Made by a program: the position numbers and the translations under genes. Shown here piece after piece: positions 1-9,505 of a stretch of DNA of 64,000 nucleotides (position 1 is the first letter of the stretch; each line of letters opens with the position of its first letter). The notes beneath the pieces are model-generated. The model worked only from the letters and a program-made list of their open reading frames with translations. It did no database searches and was not told the DNA's origin. Source of the DNA: Hymenobacter lucidus (GTDB lineage: Bacteria > Bacteroidota > Bacteroidia > Cytophagales > Hymenobacteraceae); contig NZ_JAJADR010000015.1 in the NCBI RefSeq assembly GCF_020447265.1, positions 1 to 64,000 of the forward strand. The letters are read 5' to 3'.

Positions 1-357
1 CCCACACTTTTTGATGCTGCCCAAGTAGCCTTGGTGGTCGGCCACCGTGGTTTACCAGGTCGTAATGGTATGGGGGCCGATAAAGCACAGCATATTCTCC
101 CGTACGTAGTGGGTTTCCTCCCCAAAAGTGTGGATACCCTCGCCGCCCGTGACGATGAAAATTAGATAGAAATCAATCCGGTTGGCTTCAATCGTGTCCT
201 TACACTTGTAGCGAAAATCGTCGCGCCGGTGAATCTCGAAGTGCTCAATGGTGCTGCTACCGCTGGGCACGGGCGTCAGGTCCTGGCCCTCGCCCTGAAA
301 ATAGAGCTGGTGGTAAGCCTGGCACGAAAGGCGGGGAATGTCGACGAAAGATGGCAT
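1..357 (-). pseudogene. AraC-family regulator, N-terminal cupin half, broken
   Basis: The reading frame from 357 resembles the N-terminal ligand-binding cupin domain of AraC-family activators (FYLIFIVTGGEG, then a FGEETHYVRENMLCFIGP segment). A TAA at 52-54 interrupts it just after ITTW. The same frame continues beyond the stop with recognisable family sequence (ADHQGYLG) to the window edge, so this is a nonsense-mutated gene rather than a short protein. The HTH part, if it survives, lies left of the window. An upstream start at 423 is possible, but the Met at 357 fits the family better. Confidence 0.6.
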
Positions 358-465
358 CGGAGAAGCAGTAGAAGTGGAGCCGCAGGAAAACCCGGGGCCA
401 TGCCCAGGCAGTGCGAAGTACAATAAACAGCCGATATCCCCTAACGTCTAGTGCCACTCTTTCGG

Positions 466-720
466 CTACGCCACGGCCAGCGCGGGGCGGCGGTACTGTA
501 CCTGCACCTGCCCCTGCCCTTTGAAGACTGAAAACGTGACGCCGGCGCAGCGCTTGAAGAGCTTGCTGAAGTGGGAGACATCCTCGAAGCCCAACTGGTA
601 GGCCACTTCTTTCAGCGGCACGTCATGCTGGGCCACTAGTCGCTAGGCTTCCAGCACAATGCGGTGCCGGATATGGTCATTAGCGGGCCGGCCGGTTTCT
701 TTGCAGACGCGGACAATCTT
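466..720 (-). pseudogene. AraC-family HTH domain relic
   Basis: Reverse-strand translation gives a clear AraC C-terminal HTH: PLKEVAYQLGFEDVSHFSKLFKR is recognisable as helices 4-7 of the family. An in-frame TAG at 643-645 falls straight after the usual IVLEA segment, and no N-terminal cupin precedes it. The fragment ends with a stop at 466-468. It is a second, separate decayed AraC gene next to the one at the window edge. Confidence 0.65.
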
Positions 721-1163
721 ACAGCCTGGTCAGAGCGGCTAGTTTCTAGAACACGTGGGTGGCTGGCGCCCTGTACATGCTGGTCGCCGGCAGCTGGTTC
801 GTGCCAGACCGCTGCTTGGAATGGCTACTAGCGACTCCCTTCACTGTAATCCCACCTCAGCCCTAACGCGCGTGCTGGGCCCGCTGAGAATAAGGTTGCA
901 AAACAGCCCGAGTGGGAAGCGTCTTTTACGAGGTTGCATCTTAGACCTTTACTAAGCCGTCCAGGAACAATACCAGTAATCACTAGATTAGGCTCTTGCC
1001 GCACACAGACTTTTTGAACCCTCCTTTTACTATACTTACTGTCAGCGGGAACCAGCTGTACAGGCATTGGTTCAGTGCAGAAACATATCCTGCACCTGGC
1101 CTCAGACGGCCTGCGTCGTGGTCGCGATAACTCTACCATTGTATCAACTGACACCCTCTAATT
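721..1163. other. intergenic, no gene recognised
   Basis: The stretch lies between the AraC relic and the stop of the OLD-like gene. Only frames lacking family features cross it, including a 108-residue reverse frame at 828-1154 that I do not believe. No clear terminator or promoter was seen. Confidence 0.4.
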
Positions 1164-3332
1164 CTAATTGCTTCCCAGTCGTGGGTTGTGACCAAGAATG
1201 AATTTGAACACTCGCTTTGTAAGGGCCTGCGCTTCTGGGCTGAGCATACTCCAGGTGTTTATCTCGTCTGCTGCCACTTCAGCAAACTTGCGTTTTTTTG
1301 CGCTACTAATAGTACCACTCCCTTTAGGCTTGGCTGGGGCAAAGGTTTCGGGTATGTCCGGGTACTTCTTTCGTAGGTAGTGGCCTAGGTAAATGCCGCG
1401 AAACTGCTCGGATTGAAGCTTATTAGGATCGAAATCTAATTCGGGATACAACTTTTTCAGTGTCCTGGTGATAACCAACGGACTAAGTAGGTTCTCTATT
1501 TCCCGCACCTCTAGCACCACGTACTCAAAACCAGCGTGCTGTTGGGAAGTCAGCCGTTCATGCTTGGTCTCCTTGCCCGCATCTTGGTCGGCAATAAGCA
1601 GGATGCGGTTAGAAATCGATAGCCCTTGTATATCCCTCAGAGCTTCTGGAGTAATGGAAACATGATGCGATTTGGCCCCAAACGAGTAATGAGATACGTT
1701 TGCACCAGCGTATTCCAGAAAGGAATAGTGCAGCCCCTCCAGTAGCGAGTATGTTTGGTTTAAGTGCCGGAGATAGGCATCTAAATACGCCTTGAGGTAG
1801 ATGCGGTCGGTGATGCCTTCCACCCATATCGTACAGTTTGCCAAAAACACCGACGAGTTCTGCACCCCGAGCGCGTTCAAGCACTCCATATCGGTGGGCG
1901 CAGTTAACTGCACGTGATATTTTCCATTGCCATTACCATCCAGCGACTTGCGAAACGTGAATAGGTTAATCTTTTTAGCCTCTTCCTGTGCAAAGTCGAG
2001 TAAGTGATTCGAGTGGGTAGTCAAGAAAATGGTTAACTTCTTGGCCAGCAAGACGGGGTGAGTGGCAATAGTACTAATGAAGAGCCGTTGAAAACCAGGA
2101 TGCAGGTGGATTTCGGGTTCCTCAATGAAGAACCACGCGCTCTCGGAAGCGATAAATAACGGGTATAGCAACAGGATAATGGCCTGAATCCCATCGCCCA
2201 GAAATGGCAAGGCACGCTCCTCCCGGTCAACGGCCACCAGAATGGTTGTCTTTCTGTGATTCGGGACGATGACCACACGCGCCCCATTGAAGAACGTTTC
2301 CGACAGGAATTCTTGAAATTTTTCAAACTCTTCCCGCTCAATCATGTCGGTATTCCGACTTTGGTTGATGGCTGAATACAGCGAGAGGCCGGTATGGATG
2401 ACCACGCCCGATTTGTCAAGTTCGTAGTCCGCCGTGATAGTGGACTGCATGATATCAACCTGGGAACGGCTTCCATCTGGACTAGTCAGAGTGCGCGCCG
2501 TGCGCAAGGTCGGTATGTAGGTCCTTTTCTGCGTTTTGCTGGATTGCTGAAGCACTTCCCTCAGTGTTGCCAACAGGGTTTCCCCGAAGTTGAGAATAAC
2601 GTCGAGTACGACCGGAGCATGGGTTGACTCATCGCCACCATAACCCAGTGTGCCACGATGTTTAGCTGGTGCGCCGTGAAGAAAGGCAATGTTGACCTCG
2701 TTGGAATGGTAAACAGTCCTATCGCTAACGGTCTCGCAATGCATCCCATTAAAGAGGCCATTGGTTTGAGCTTGGTAGAGCTCAAAGACTTGCTCCAGTT
2801 TGGAAACGCATCCCTGAAGCCTGTCATTCAATTGCCCTACTGTTTCCTGTGCCACAATAGTTAAGAAAGAAGCTGGCTGCTCTAAAGCCTCATGCAAAGT
2901 TTCAACGATAGCAACCATCGCCGACACCTCCCCAATAGGGTCAATTTCTAGCTTGGTATTCAACGTAACGGAACCGTCTACAGGGAACAGCAACCCCATA
3001 AGTTCTGGATTCTTACTTATGTGTTGATACGCCACCAACTCTATTTTATAAAAATTATCCAGGCAGGAAGAGTGTAAGGACTCCAGAGCATTCTCTACGT
3101 GGCCTTCTAATCGTTCAGCAATGCTATAGTCAAATGTGCGCGTTGGATTACACTTCATGATTTCGCGCATGAAGCGACTCTTGCCCGAATTGTTTTCGCC
3201 AAGAAATATATTAATCGGCGCTAGCTCACCGAAGTGGTTAGGCAGTAGTTCGGATGTGCCTAGAGTATAGTCGGCAAAGTCACTACGGTTGGCGTCATCG
3301 TCAGAGAGTTCAAAGGACAAGTAATAGGCCAT
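1164..3332 (-). CDS. OLD-family-like ATPase with C-terminal TOPRIM domain
   Basis: This 722-residue protein has an N-terminal ABC/RecF-like ATPase (Walker A GENNSGKS at residues 45-52, Walker B FFIEEPEIHLHP near 400, then FLTTHSNHLLD). A TOPRIM-like domain follows (IWVEGITDRIYLKAYL near 500, LLIADQDAG near 577). The order matches OLD (overcoming lysogenization defect) nucleases, which couple ATP-dependent sensing to metal-dependent DNA cleavage and often serve in phage defence. No UvrD-like helicase lies beside it, so it resembles a stand-alone class 1 OLD rather than a Gabija GajA. The only close neighbour is divergent, at 3564. The role in defence is inferred from family and island context. 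Confidence 0.75.
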   Translation of the reverse strand: MAYYLSFELSDDDANRSDFADYTLGTSELLPNHFGELAPINIFLGENNSGKSRFMREIMKCNPTRTFDYSIAERLEGHVENALESLHSSCLDNFYKIELVAYQHISKNPELMGLLFPVDGSVTLNTKLEIDPIGEVSAMVAIVETLHEALEQPASFLTIVAQETVGQLNDRLQGCVSKLEQVFELYQAQTNGLFNGMHCETVSDRTVYHSNEVNIAFLHGAPAKHRGTLGYGGDESTHAPVVLDVILNFGETLLATLREVLQQSSKTQKRTYIPTLRTARTLTSPDGSRSQVDIMQSTITADYELDKSGVVIHTGLSLYSAINQSRNTDMIEREEFEKFQEFLSETFFNGARVVIVPNHRKTTILVAVDREERALPFLGDGIQAIILLLYPLFIASESAWFFIEEPEIHLHPGFQRLFISTIATHPVLLAKKLTIFLTTHSNHLLDFAQEEAKKINLFTFRKSLDGNGNGKYHVQLTAPTDMECLNALGVQNSSVFLANCTIWVEGITDRIYLKAYLDAYLRHLNQTYSLLEGLHYSFLEYAGANVSHYSFGAKSHHVSITPEALRDIQGLSISNRILLIADQDAGKETKHERLTSQQHAGFEYVVLEVREIENLLSPLVITRTLKKLYPELDFDPNKLQSEQFRGIYLGHYLRKKYPDIPETFAPAKPKGSGTISSAKKRKFAEVAADEINTWSMLSPEAQALTKRVFKFILGHNPRLGSN

Positions 3333-3563
3333 ACATATGGAAAAATTGAAGCATTCAATGTACCACTATGCCCTTGTATGACATAAGGTGAAGCAATACA
3401 TTATTCCTTTTTGAAAGCGGACCATTTTCGTGAACGGCGGTAAGCATGGCCACCGGCATCATGTGAACCTAAGTAAGGCTGGCAACATGTATCGTTGCCG
3501 TCGCTCCCGAAGCGGTACCTTCCTACCACCAGCAAAAACTTTGAGAGGCCTAAATATGAAAAC

Positions 3564-4178
3564 ATGAATACCGCGTTACTCACCCTGGCTGACCTCCGAA
3601 CAGCCCTGCAGTTTTACCTCACTGCGGGCCTCATCCACCCCCATACCATAGCAGCACTCGAGGAGGCCGCGAATAAGGCCCTTCAAGAGAGGTACACCGT
3701 CGTGGATGTCAATTACTTGATTGAAGAGTTCGAGAACTCCGCCTTTTATTATCGCGCCGAGGAGTACGGCATCGCATTTATGCAAAGCGAGAGCGTGTAT
3801 GCGCTAGAGCAGTTGGTAGTCGACCTAGTGGGGTTTGCGGCGGGCCGGTTCCAACCGGAACCGTTGACCGTCGTGTTTGCCCCGGAACCCAACGGGACTA
3901 TGTCATTCGAGCAAGGCGGAGTTTTTTATGAACGGGCATTGTTTGCCGAGGGGCATTATCTAGATAATCTGCTGCAGTTGTGCAACGAAGCAATTGTCGC
4001 CAAAAGTGGGGAGGCTGCCTTATTGACTCCCCTGTACATGAGTGACGGGGAGACCCAGCCAGTTGTGCTCTTGTCGGCGGAACACCTGCAAACAGCCCAG
4101 CGATCTGGAATGGTCGCGTCGTGGTACCGCCCACATGGGTCAAGTACGTCGCCCATCAAGAACCCAGGCGCACGGTAG
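3564..4178 (+). CDS. hypothetical protein divergent from the OLD-like gene
   Basis: This protein of about 204 residues belongs to no family I recognise. I chose the ATG at 3564; the frame is open upstream to 3495 but gives an unconvincing extension. The N-terminal third is helical (LADLRTALQFYLTAGLIHPHTIAALEEAANKAL), the middle is acidic and aromatic, and there is no signal peptide or membrane segment. It reads away from the OLD-like gene across a gap of about 230 bases, so a shared control region is possible. An accessory role in the island is only a guess from position. Confidence 0.55.
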   Translation: MNTALLTLADLRTALQFYLTAGLIHPHTIAALEEAANKALQERYTVVDVNYLIEEFENSAFYYRAEEYGIAFMQSESVYALEQLVVDLVGFAAGRFQPEPLTVVFAPEPNGTMSFEQGGVFYERALFAEGHYLDNLLQLCNEAIVAKSGEAALLTPLYMSDGETQPVVLLSAEHLQTAQRSGMVASWYRPHGSSTSPIKNPGAR

Positions 4179-4446
4179 AAAGCCCCAGAGCATTGAACCT
4201 CTCTCCGCAACCGGGCCAGGGTCAGCCACGCTGCAGTGGCAGGGCCAATTGCGGCAGAAGAAGTAATGCAACCCGTTGGGTCACAAATCCGCTCGCTTAA
4301 ATAAGTCAACCAAGAAATTGGGCTACCACAAATTTCACCCGAAAAGTAAGGATTTGGTTCAGCAATCAAAGTACAGATAGGTCTATCTTCGCGATGAGAA
4401 ACTGTACTTAGACCATGCATAAAGGCCAAAGACACCTTCTTACTGT

Positions 4447-5292
4447 CTATGTGTAGCGGAAGCCACCGCCGCAATACCACGCGTCTGCAGCCAATGCCGT
4501 GTAAAGCGCGCTCTGCCAGGAGTTGAGGCAGTAATGTCGACGGCTGCGGGCCTCGCGGTCAAGGTGTAGTTGCACGGCCGCTGTACCCCCATTGGCAGAT
4601 ACCTCGTTGAGGCTAAAACGAATATTGGTAAGTTCGACGGCAGCCTGAGCGGTATAGAGTAGTCCTAACTCGAACCGATGCAAATGATGTGCTACCCGCT
4701 CCTGTAGCAGCGGTGGCCAAGCTGCAGGAGGATGCGCTGCAAACACTACGGCGGCTGGTTGGGTCGCAAGCACCGTGGCTACTAACCAGGTTTCGCTGCT
4801 GACATCGTCAAAATAAGGGTGCAAGGTTTCTTCTGCCGCGCTTGCTGGCACATAGGTCTCCTTGAGCTTATTACAAGCAAAGCAGGCAGGCACCAAATTA
4901 GCAGGCACCACAGCCAGGGACGGAAACTGTTGTTTGGGGAGGTGATGGTCGAGTGAATCGACTGGCCGCTGGCCGCAGAGCGGGCACAGGCCGTCAGCTG
5001 GGGCTAGTCGCAGTCGGTCGTACACGGCCCGCCCCGGTTGCCCGGACTTGGCCATGCGACCGGTATATACAGCAACCATCTCGGGGGTACTCACGTCGGC
5101 GCCGGCCCCGACATGGGGACGCAACTGATGCAGCTCCGTGGACATAGCTTTGGTAACAAACTCGGTAGCGGCTGCCACCACTGCCGGCCGCGCCTCGCTC
5201 AGCCGTTGCTTCAGGTCGCGGTTTTTAATCCGGGAAATGCATAGCTGAAAGAAGTCGTCAGCGTTTTCGGGCGGGTGGGGTAGGCTACGCAT
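4447..5292 (-). CDS. HNH endonuclease, PtuB-like partner of the adjacent ATPase
   Basis: The 281-residue protein has a zinc-bound HNH core: C103-P-L-C106-G, then D115-H-H, N132, and C137-F-A-C140-N-K. It starts 11 bases after the stop of the ATPase gene upstream on the same strand. An ATPase followed by an HNH nuclease is the Septu arrangement (PtuA-PtuB), in which the nuclease is the effector acting on nucleic acid during infection. The sequence differs from the classical EHFRPK-type PtuB at 11195, so I call it Septu-like rather than a firm member. Confidence 0.65.
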   Translation of the reverse strand: MRSLPHPPENADDFFQLCISRIKNRDLKQRLSEARPAVVAAATEFVTKAMSTELHQLRPHVGAGADVSTPEMVAVYTGRMAKSGQPGRAVYDRLRLAPADGLCPLCGQRPVDSLDHHLPKQQFPSLAVVPANLVPACFACNKLKETYVPASAAEETLHPYFDDVSSETWLVATVLATQPAAVVFAAHPPAAWPPLLQERVAHHLHRFELGLLYTAQAAVELTNIRFSLNEVSANGGTAAVQLHLDREARSRRHYCLNSWQSALYTALAADAWYCGGGFRYT

Positions 5293-5303
5293 AAGCGGAA
5301 GTA

Positions 5304-6833
5304 TCAGAATTGCTGGCGGCCGGCCAATAAGGCCTGCACTAGCGCGCGAGCCTCTGCTCCTAGCGCCCCGTCAAAATAATTGAGTACACCCTGATAATTG
5401 CCCTGTTCGGCCACGGCTCGGCGCAACAGTTGATGGTAGCCGGTCTCAGTTACTTCCAGGCCAAATACTTCACGGGTCAGAATACCCACGTTCTCGCCAA
5501 ACGTTTCCAGCGTGGGACGCTCGGCAATTAAAGAGTTGCCGGCCCGGCGCAGTTTCCACACGCAGCTGCGGGGGACCTCCTGTAGCACCACAGGTGAGTG
5601 CGTGGCGATGATGGCCACGCCATTGCGGTCGACTAGCAAATCGGATAATGCCCGCACGAAGGCAGCCAGTAAGGGCGGATGCAGGTGTGCCTCCGGCTCG
5701 TCGAGCAATACCAACGTGCGCTCTTCTACTACCTCTACCAAGCGCGTAATGGACAGCACCACTAGCTTGTGGCCAGAACTGAGCCGCCCGTACCACTTCT
5801 CAGCCCGACGCGAGAAAATTGCTTCCTCAGTAGCAGGTAACAGTTCCCGGGCAGCCGCTTCCCGAAAGCCGGGGTCAGCCTCAAGCGTTGTAAGGGCCTG
5901 CAGCCAGCGTAGCCGTCGGGTCTCTCCTGTACAGGCTTCTAAGCTCTGGGCAAATTCTCGGGCCAGCATCCGGTCCGATTTCGGGCTTCCCCGGCCGGGG
6001 CCATTCGTACGGTCGCGCCTCAGCCCAACGTAAGCGTATGGTAAAGGGCGCCGCTGATGTGGCGGCTTTAGAAAAGGAATAAATGGGTCGAAGGCGCTGA
6101 ACGTTACGGCCACCAAGTTGGCAAAATCTGTTGCTTCTTGCCCGGAAGGCGACGGTACGCTGATACCGAAGCCGCTACGGCGGCGCGGTACGGCCAATAG
6201 TTGCTGCGCTAGGCCATGCAACAGGTGTGTTTTTCCCACGCCATTACGCCCGATGAGCACGTGAATGTTGGTAGGTGGCTGCGCTTCAGGCTCTACGTCG
6301 AACGTTAGCTGCGCGGGCTCTACGCTGCCCCCCAACGGTGCGGTGAGTCGGGAGGCGAAACGATAGGGCGTCAGCCGCGCCCCACCTTTAGACACCCGGT
6401 GCAATTGCCCCCGCACTTCGCTAAGCGAGAAGTCTCGCAGCAGCGACTTGCGAGTAACCGGCAAATCGGCCACCTCCGCCAGTAAATCCAAATCGTAAGC
6501 AATGTCGCGTAAGGCGATCAACATCCGCTGGCGCAGAGAGGGGCCCAATTTCTGCAACTGGGTATAATACTCGTCACCTTGCCCCAAAGAGAAACAGTCT
6601 ATTGGCAGTGCCAGAAAATCGTTATCCAGCTGTGGCGTAGCCCCTTTGCCTGCCATATCCTGCTGGCCAATCTTGAGGCCGCCAATCTCCTGCCAGCCCT
6701 GCGGCTGATAGAGTAGCAGGACAAATGAAGTGACGAAGCCGTAGTCATTCCAAGTGCCCGGCACCAGCAGGGCATCACCTTCTCTGCCAGCTGGTTTAGG
6801 CAACTGCCAGGAGGCATGAATTGTAAAGCGCAT
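5304..6833 (-). CDS. AAA/ABC-type ATPase, PtuA-like
   Basis: The protein has about 509 residues from the Met at 6833 (MRFTIHASW); an ATG six codons upstream at 6851 is also possible. Walker A is GRNGVGKT near residue 191. Walker B with the SMC-like H-loop context (LVLLDEPEAHLHP near 371, then IIATHSPVVLQEV) lies in the C-terminal half. About 180 residues precede the ATPase core, and they may be a sensing domain. It is the first gene of a two-gene unit with the HNH gene 11 bases downstream. Septu ATPases form complexes with their HNH partner and gate its activity; that role here is inferred. Confidence 0.7.
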   Translation of the reverse strand: MRFTIHASWQLPKPAGREGDALLVPGTWNDYGFVTSFVLLLYQPQGWQEIGGLKIGQQDMAGKGATPQLDNDFLALPIDCFSLGQGDEYYTQLQKLGPSLRQRMLIALRDIAYDLDLLAEVADLPVTRKSLLRDFSLSEVRGQLHRVSKGGARLTPYRFASRLTAPLGGSVEPAQLTFDVEPEAQPPTNIHVLIGRNGVGKTHLLHGLAQQLLAVPRRRSGFGISVPSPSGQEATDFANLVAVTFSAFDPFIPFLKPPHQRRPLPYAYVGLRRDRTNGPGRGSPKSDRMLAREFAQSLEACTGETRRLRWLQALTTLEADPGFREAAARELLPATEEAIFSRRAEKWYGRLSSGHKLVVLSITRLVEVVEERTLVLLDEPEAHLHPPLLAAFVRALSDLLVDRNGVAIIATHSPVVLQEVPRSCVWKLRRAGNSLIAERPTLETFGENVGILTREVFGLEVTETGYHQLLRRAVAEQGNYQGVLNYFDGALGAEARALVQALLAGRQQF

Positions 6834-6970
6834 AGCCAAGAACGTATGCAAGGTAGGCGCGCAATATACCGAACGTCTTCGACCTACAATGCTGCGTTTC
6901 GGCTTTGAGTCAGTGGCAGTCCAAAGTATTCTTAGTAAAGCCTCGTAGCCTTGAAACGTGGTCAGAAGAA

Positions 6971-8929
6971 TTATAGTCCGCGGTAACCTTTAATTAATGG
7001 CGGATTCTGTTCCTCGTCCGGCGTCATGTGCCGAATGGTAATATTCAGGTCAGCGTTGGATTGCGGCGGGAACAGTTCCTTGTCAATAATAATGAACTGG
7101 GTGCTTTTCATCTTAGTAGCGGCCAGAGTATAAATCATGCGATAGAACCCTTCGAACACGTCCCGATTCTCTCGCTCGCTGATGCTTTTCATGGGCGAGT
7201 CAATTACTAATAGATCGGGCAGGCTGGCCCCCAGCTCCAGCGCCAGCCGGTGAACAGCAATGGCAAAGCAACACTTAAATATTGGTTTTTTGCCCCCACT
7301 GCCTACGTTGTTGAACGTCGTTTCCGTCGGCCGTTTTCCGTCCAGGTAAACGCCGTTCGTGACCACCGGAATAAACGTCTTAGGCGATATATATACGATC
7401 GTTTGCGGCGTAATTCCCGGGAAACCGGAGCGCTGCAAGCAATCAAGAAAATACCGCTGCAACTGAATACGGTGCGAGTCATCGGATTCGGCCTTGCTTC
7501 GGGCGGCGCTAAGATTTTCCTTGATGGTACCTTCCTTAATTTTCAGGACTCCAGCAAATACTTTGTATGAATCGGCCTTTTGCGCGATGGAAAGCAGCTT
7601 TTGGAAGTCGGCTAGCTGCTGGTTGATGGCTCCTACTTCCTTTTGTTTGAGAATAATCGATGATAAATAAGCTGAGTCATACGCCGCCAAGGCTTTATTC
7701 AGCGCATCTTCCGCCTCACGCTTAGACAGGATTGTCTGCTGGCGGGCTTTCTCCAGATTGGCCAAGCTAGTCTCCTGAATAGAGATAAGGCCGGATAATT
7801 CTTTGATGCGCGTTTCCACGTCCACCTTGATGGTCGCCAGCTGGGTGCCTGCCTCGTTTTCCAGCTCCACCTGTCCGCAAACCGCACAGCACGCGGCTTC
7901 CCGCTCGGGCAGCGCCTGTGTGCAGCGGGGGCAGGCTTCAAAATTTACCCCGTTGAGAATGGCTTTGGCCGAAGTGGCCCTTTCAAACTTCATCGACAGC
8001 CCGCTTATCTCATTCAAGTGCCGTGTATCGTTGTCGGATGACAACTTCAACGCCTGAATATTGTCGTCGATAATGAATAGGTCACGGGTGAGTTTGCGGC
8101 ACTGTTCCCGGATTTGTTCAACAGCATTCGAGACGGTTTTCTCCTTGAGCTTGGCTTGCTCCTGCTGAATGCTTTCCTCGGCTTTTTTGAGCGAGGCTTG
8201 CAGCTGGTTTATCGTGTTGTGGATTTCGATGGAACTGCCGACCCCAGTTTCGGAGAGTGCCTCTGTCAGGCCCTTGTGCAGCGCCTCGTTTTCTAACCGG
8301 CTGCTGTGGGTTTTTCGGAGTTCCTCTTCCAGTGCTGCCACCTCCGCCTGGTGGAAGCCCAGAATGAGCTTAAGCACGTCAATGCTTTTGTTCTTCTTCC
8401 AAAAAGCCGGATTGTCCAAGTTGAAAAAGCTGCTGTCAATGGTGTCCTGCTCCACATAGCAATACCACCATAAATCGCGCAAGCTGATGCGCCCGGTATC
8501 GGTGTTGCCCGTCGTTTTTCCAACCTGAACCTTGGTAATCGGGACGCCCGATAAGTAAAAGACCAAGTCCGATAACGTTTCAACGCCGGTGCCTTTTATA
8601 AATTCACCCCTGGGCTCCCGGGACGGAATCACCCCGCTGAAATGCGCATCTTCGGCAGTCCACCATTCCACCCGCACGTTGTCGGACTGCCTTGCCCGCT
8701 CAATCGTAAGGGCCGCATTGGCCAGGATGACGGAAAGCTTCGCGTTGATAAATTCCTCCTGCAGGGCCGGCGTCAGCAGGATGTCCGCGCCCAGGCAATA
8801 GTCAATCAGGCGGGCAATGCTGGATTTGCCCGCGCCCATTTTTCCGTAGATGTAGTTGAGCCGGTGCAGCGGAATAACTTCTTCACCGCTGTGAAACCGG
8901 AGCACCAGCGAGGTTAGTACGAATTTCAT
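6971..8929 (-). CDS. lmuB: Lamassu SMC-like ATPase LmuB
   Basis: This 652-residue SMC/Rad50-like ATPase has Walker A GKMGAGKSS at residues 29-37. Two long coiled-coil arms flank a Cys4 zinc motif (CPRC and CAVC, roughly residues 328-350). The ABC signature GSGGKK lies near 543 and Walker B LLVIDSP near 573. The start lies 2 bases after the stop of the middle gene, so it is the last gene of a three-gene operon in the order lmuA-lmuC-lmuB. Known LmuB proteins sense foreign DNA structures and license the LmuA effector. The zinc motif at the coil apex matches a hook-type dimerisation site. The set also corresponds to the ABC-three-component systems. Confidence 0.85.
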   Translation of the reverse strand: MKFVLTSLVLRFHSGEEVIPLHRLNYIYGKMGAGKSSIARLIDYCLGADILLTPALQEEFINAKLSVILANAALTIERARQSDNVRVEWWTAEDAHFSGVIPSREPRGEFIKGTGVETLSDLVFYLSGVPITKVQVGKTTGNTDTGRISLRDLWWYCYVEQDTIDSSFFNLDNPAFWKKNKSIDVLKLILGFHQAEVAALEEELRKTHSSRLENEALHKGLTEALSETGVGSSIEIHNTINQLQASLKKAEESIQQEQAKLKEKTVSNAVEQIREQCRKLTRDLFIIDDNIQALKLSSDNDTRHLNEISGLSMKFERATSAKAILNGVNFEACPRCTQALPEREAACCAVCGQVELENEAGTQLATIKVDVETRIKELSGLISIQETSLANLEKARQQTILSKREAEDALNKALAAYDSAYLSSIILKQKEVGAINQQLADFQKLLSIAQKADSYKVFAGVLKIKEGTIKENLSAARSKAESDDSHRIQLQRYFLDCLQRSGFPGITPQTIVYISPKTFIPVVTNGVYLDGKRPTETTFNNVGSGGKKPIFKCCFAIAVHRLALELGASLPDLLVIDSPMKSISERENRDVFEGFYRMIYTLAATKMKSTQFIIIDKELFPPQSNADLNITIRHMTPDEEQNPPLIKGYRGL

Positions 8930-8931
8930 GA

Positions 8932-9504
8932 TTACAGCGAGATTTCGTCACCCCATTTCATGGCGGTGATTTCCGGTACTATTTCGTAGATGTAGTTTTT
9001 TAGCGCCGTCGCCGCCATTTTGCCCACAAGTTGAACAACCAGTTCGCTACGCGTGGAGAGTTGGTGGAATTCACTTTGCTCAGCCAATTGCTCCGCTACG
9101 GTGTGCCCCACGTCGGTTACTTTCAGGTTGACGGTTTTATTATCCAGAAAGGCAATTACCAAGCCTTTGGCGACCAGTAAGCCAATCCATCTTCGGTAGC
9201 GGTCATCCCAGGGACCGTAGCGAAAGCGAATCATTTTCGACTCGATGGTACGAATCTCGTTTTCTTCAATGGGCTGGGCCCTCGCTGCAGCCTTAATGCT
9301 ATTGACTTTTGTCTGCGATTTAAGCACTCTGTCCAGACAAGTAGGATACCGAAGGAGAAAATCTAGTTTCGCCAATTTAGTGATGCCCTCCATCGAATTT
9401 TTGCTCGCTTTATCGTAGGCATTGAGGAGGAGCAGCAGCCGGGCCAGATGAAAATCATCCTGCTTTTCCAACTGCGCAGCGGCCTTGACAATTTTCAGGC
9501 TCAT
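8932..9504 (-). CDS. lmuC: Lamassu middle component LmuC
   Basis: The 190-residue soluble protein sits between the nuclease and SMC genes with spacings of 1 and 2 bases, so the three are almost certainly translated together. The N-terminal helix runs to about residue 50, and the segment around residues 90-130 (MIRFRYGPWDDRYRRWIGLLVAKGL) looks like a winged-helix fold. This fits the small middle component of ABC-three-component/Lamassu systems, which bridges sensor and effector. The assignment rests mainly on gene order and size. Confidence 0.75.
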   Translation of the reverse strand: MSLKIVKAAAQLEKQDDFHLARLLLLLNAYDKASKNSMEGITKLAKLDFLLRYPTCLDRVLKSQTKVNSIKAAARAQPIEENEIRTIESKMIRFRYGPWDDRYRRWIGLLVAKGLVIAFLDNKTVNLKVTDVGHTVAEQLAEQSEFHQLSTRSELVVQLVGKMAATALKNYIYEIVPEITAMKWGDEISL

Positions 9505-9505
9505 C

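Noticed and set aside
828..1154. Reverse frame of 108 residues
   Set aside because: It has no family features, an unnatural mix of residues, and sits in a decayed region.
1164..3332. Gabija GajA
   Set aside because: No UvrD-like GajB helicase gene lies next to it.
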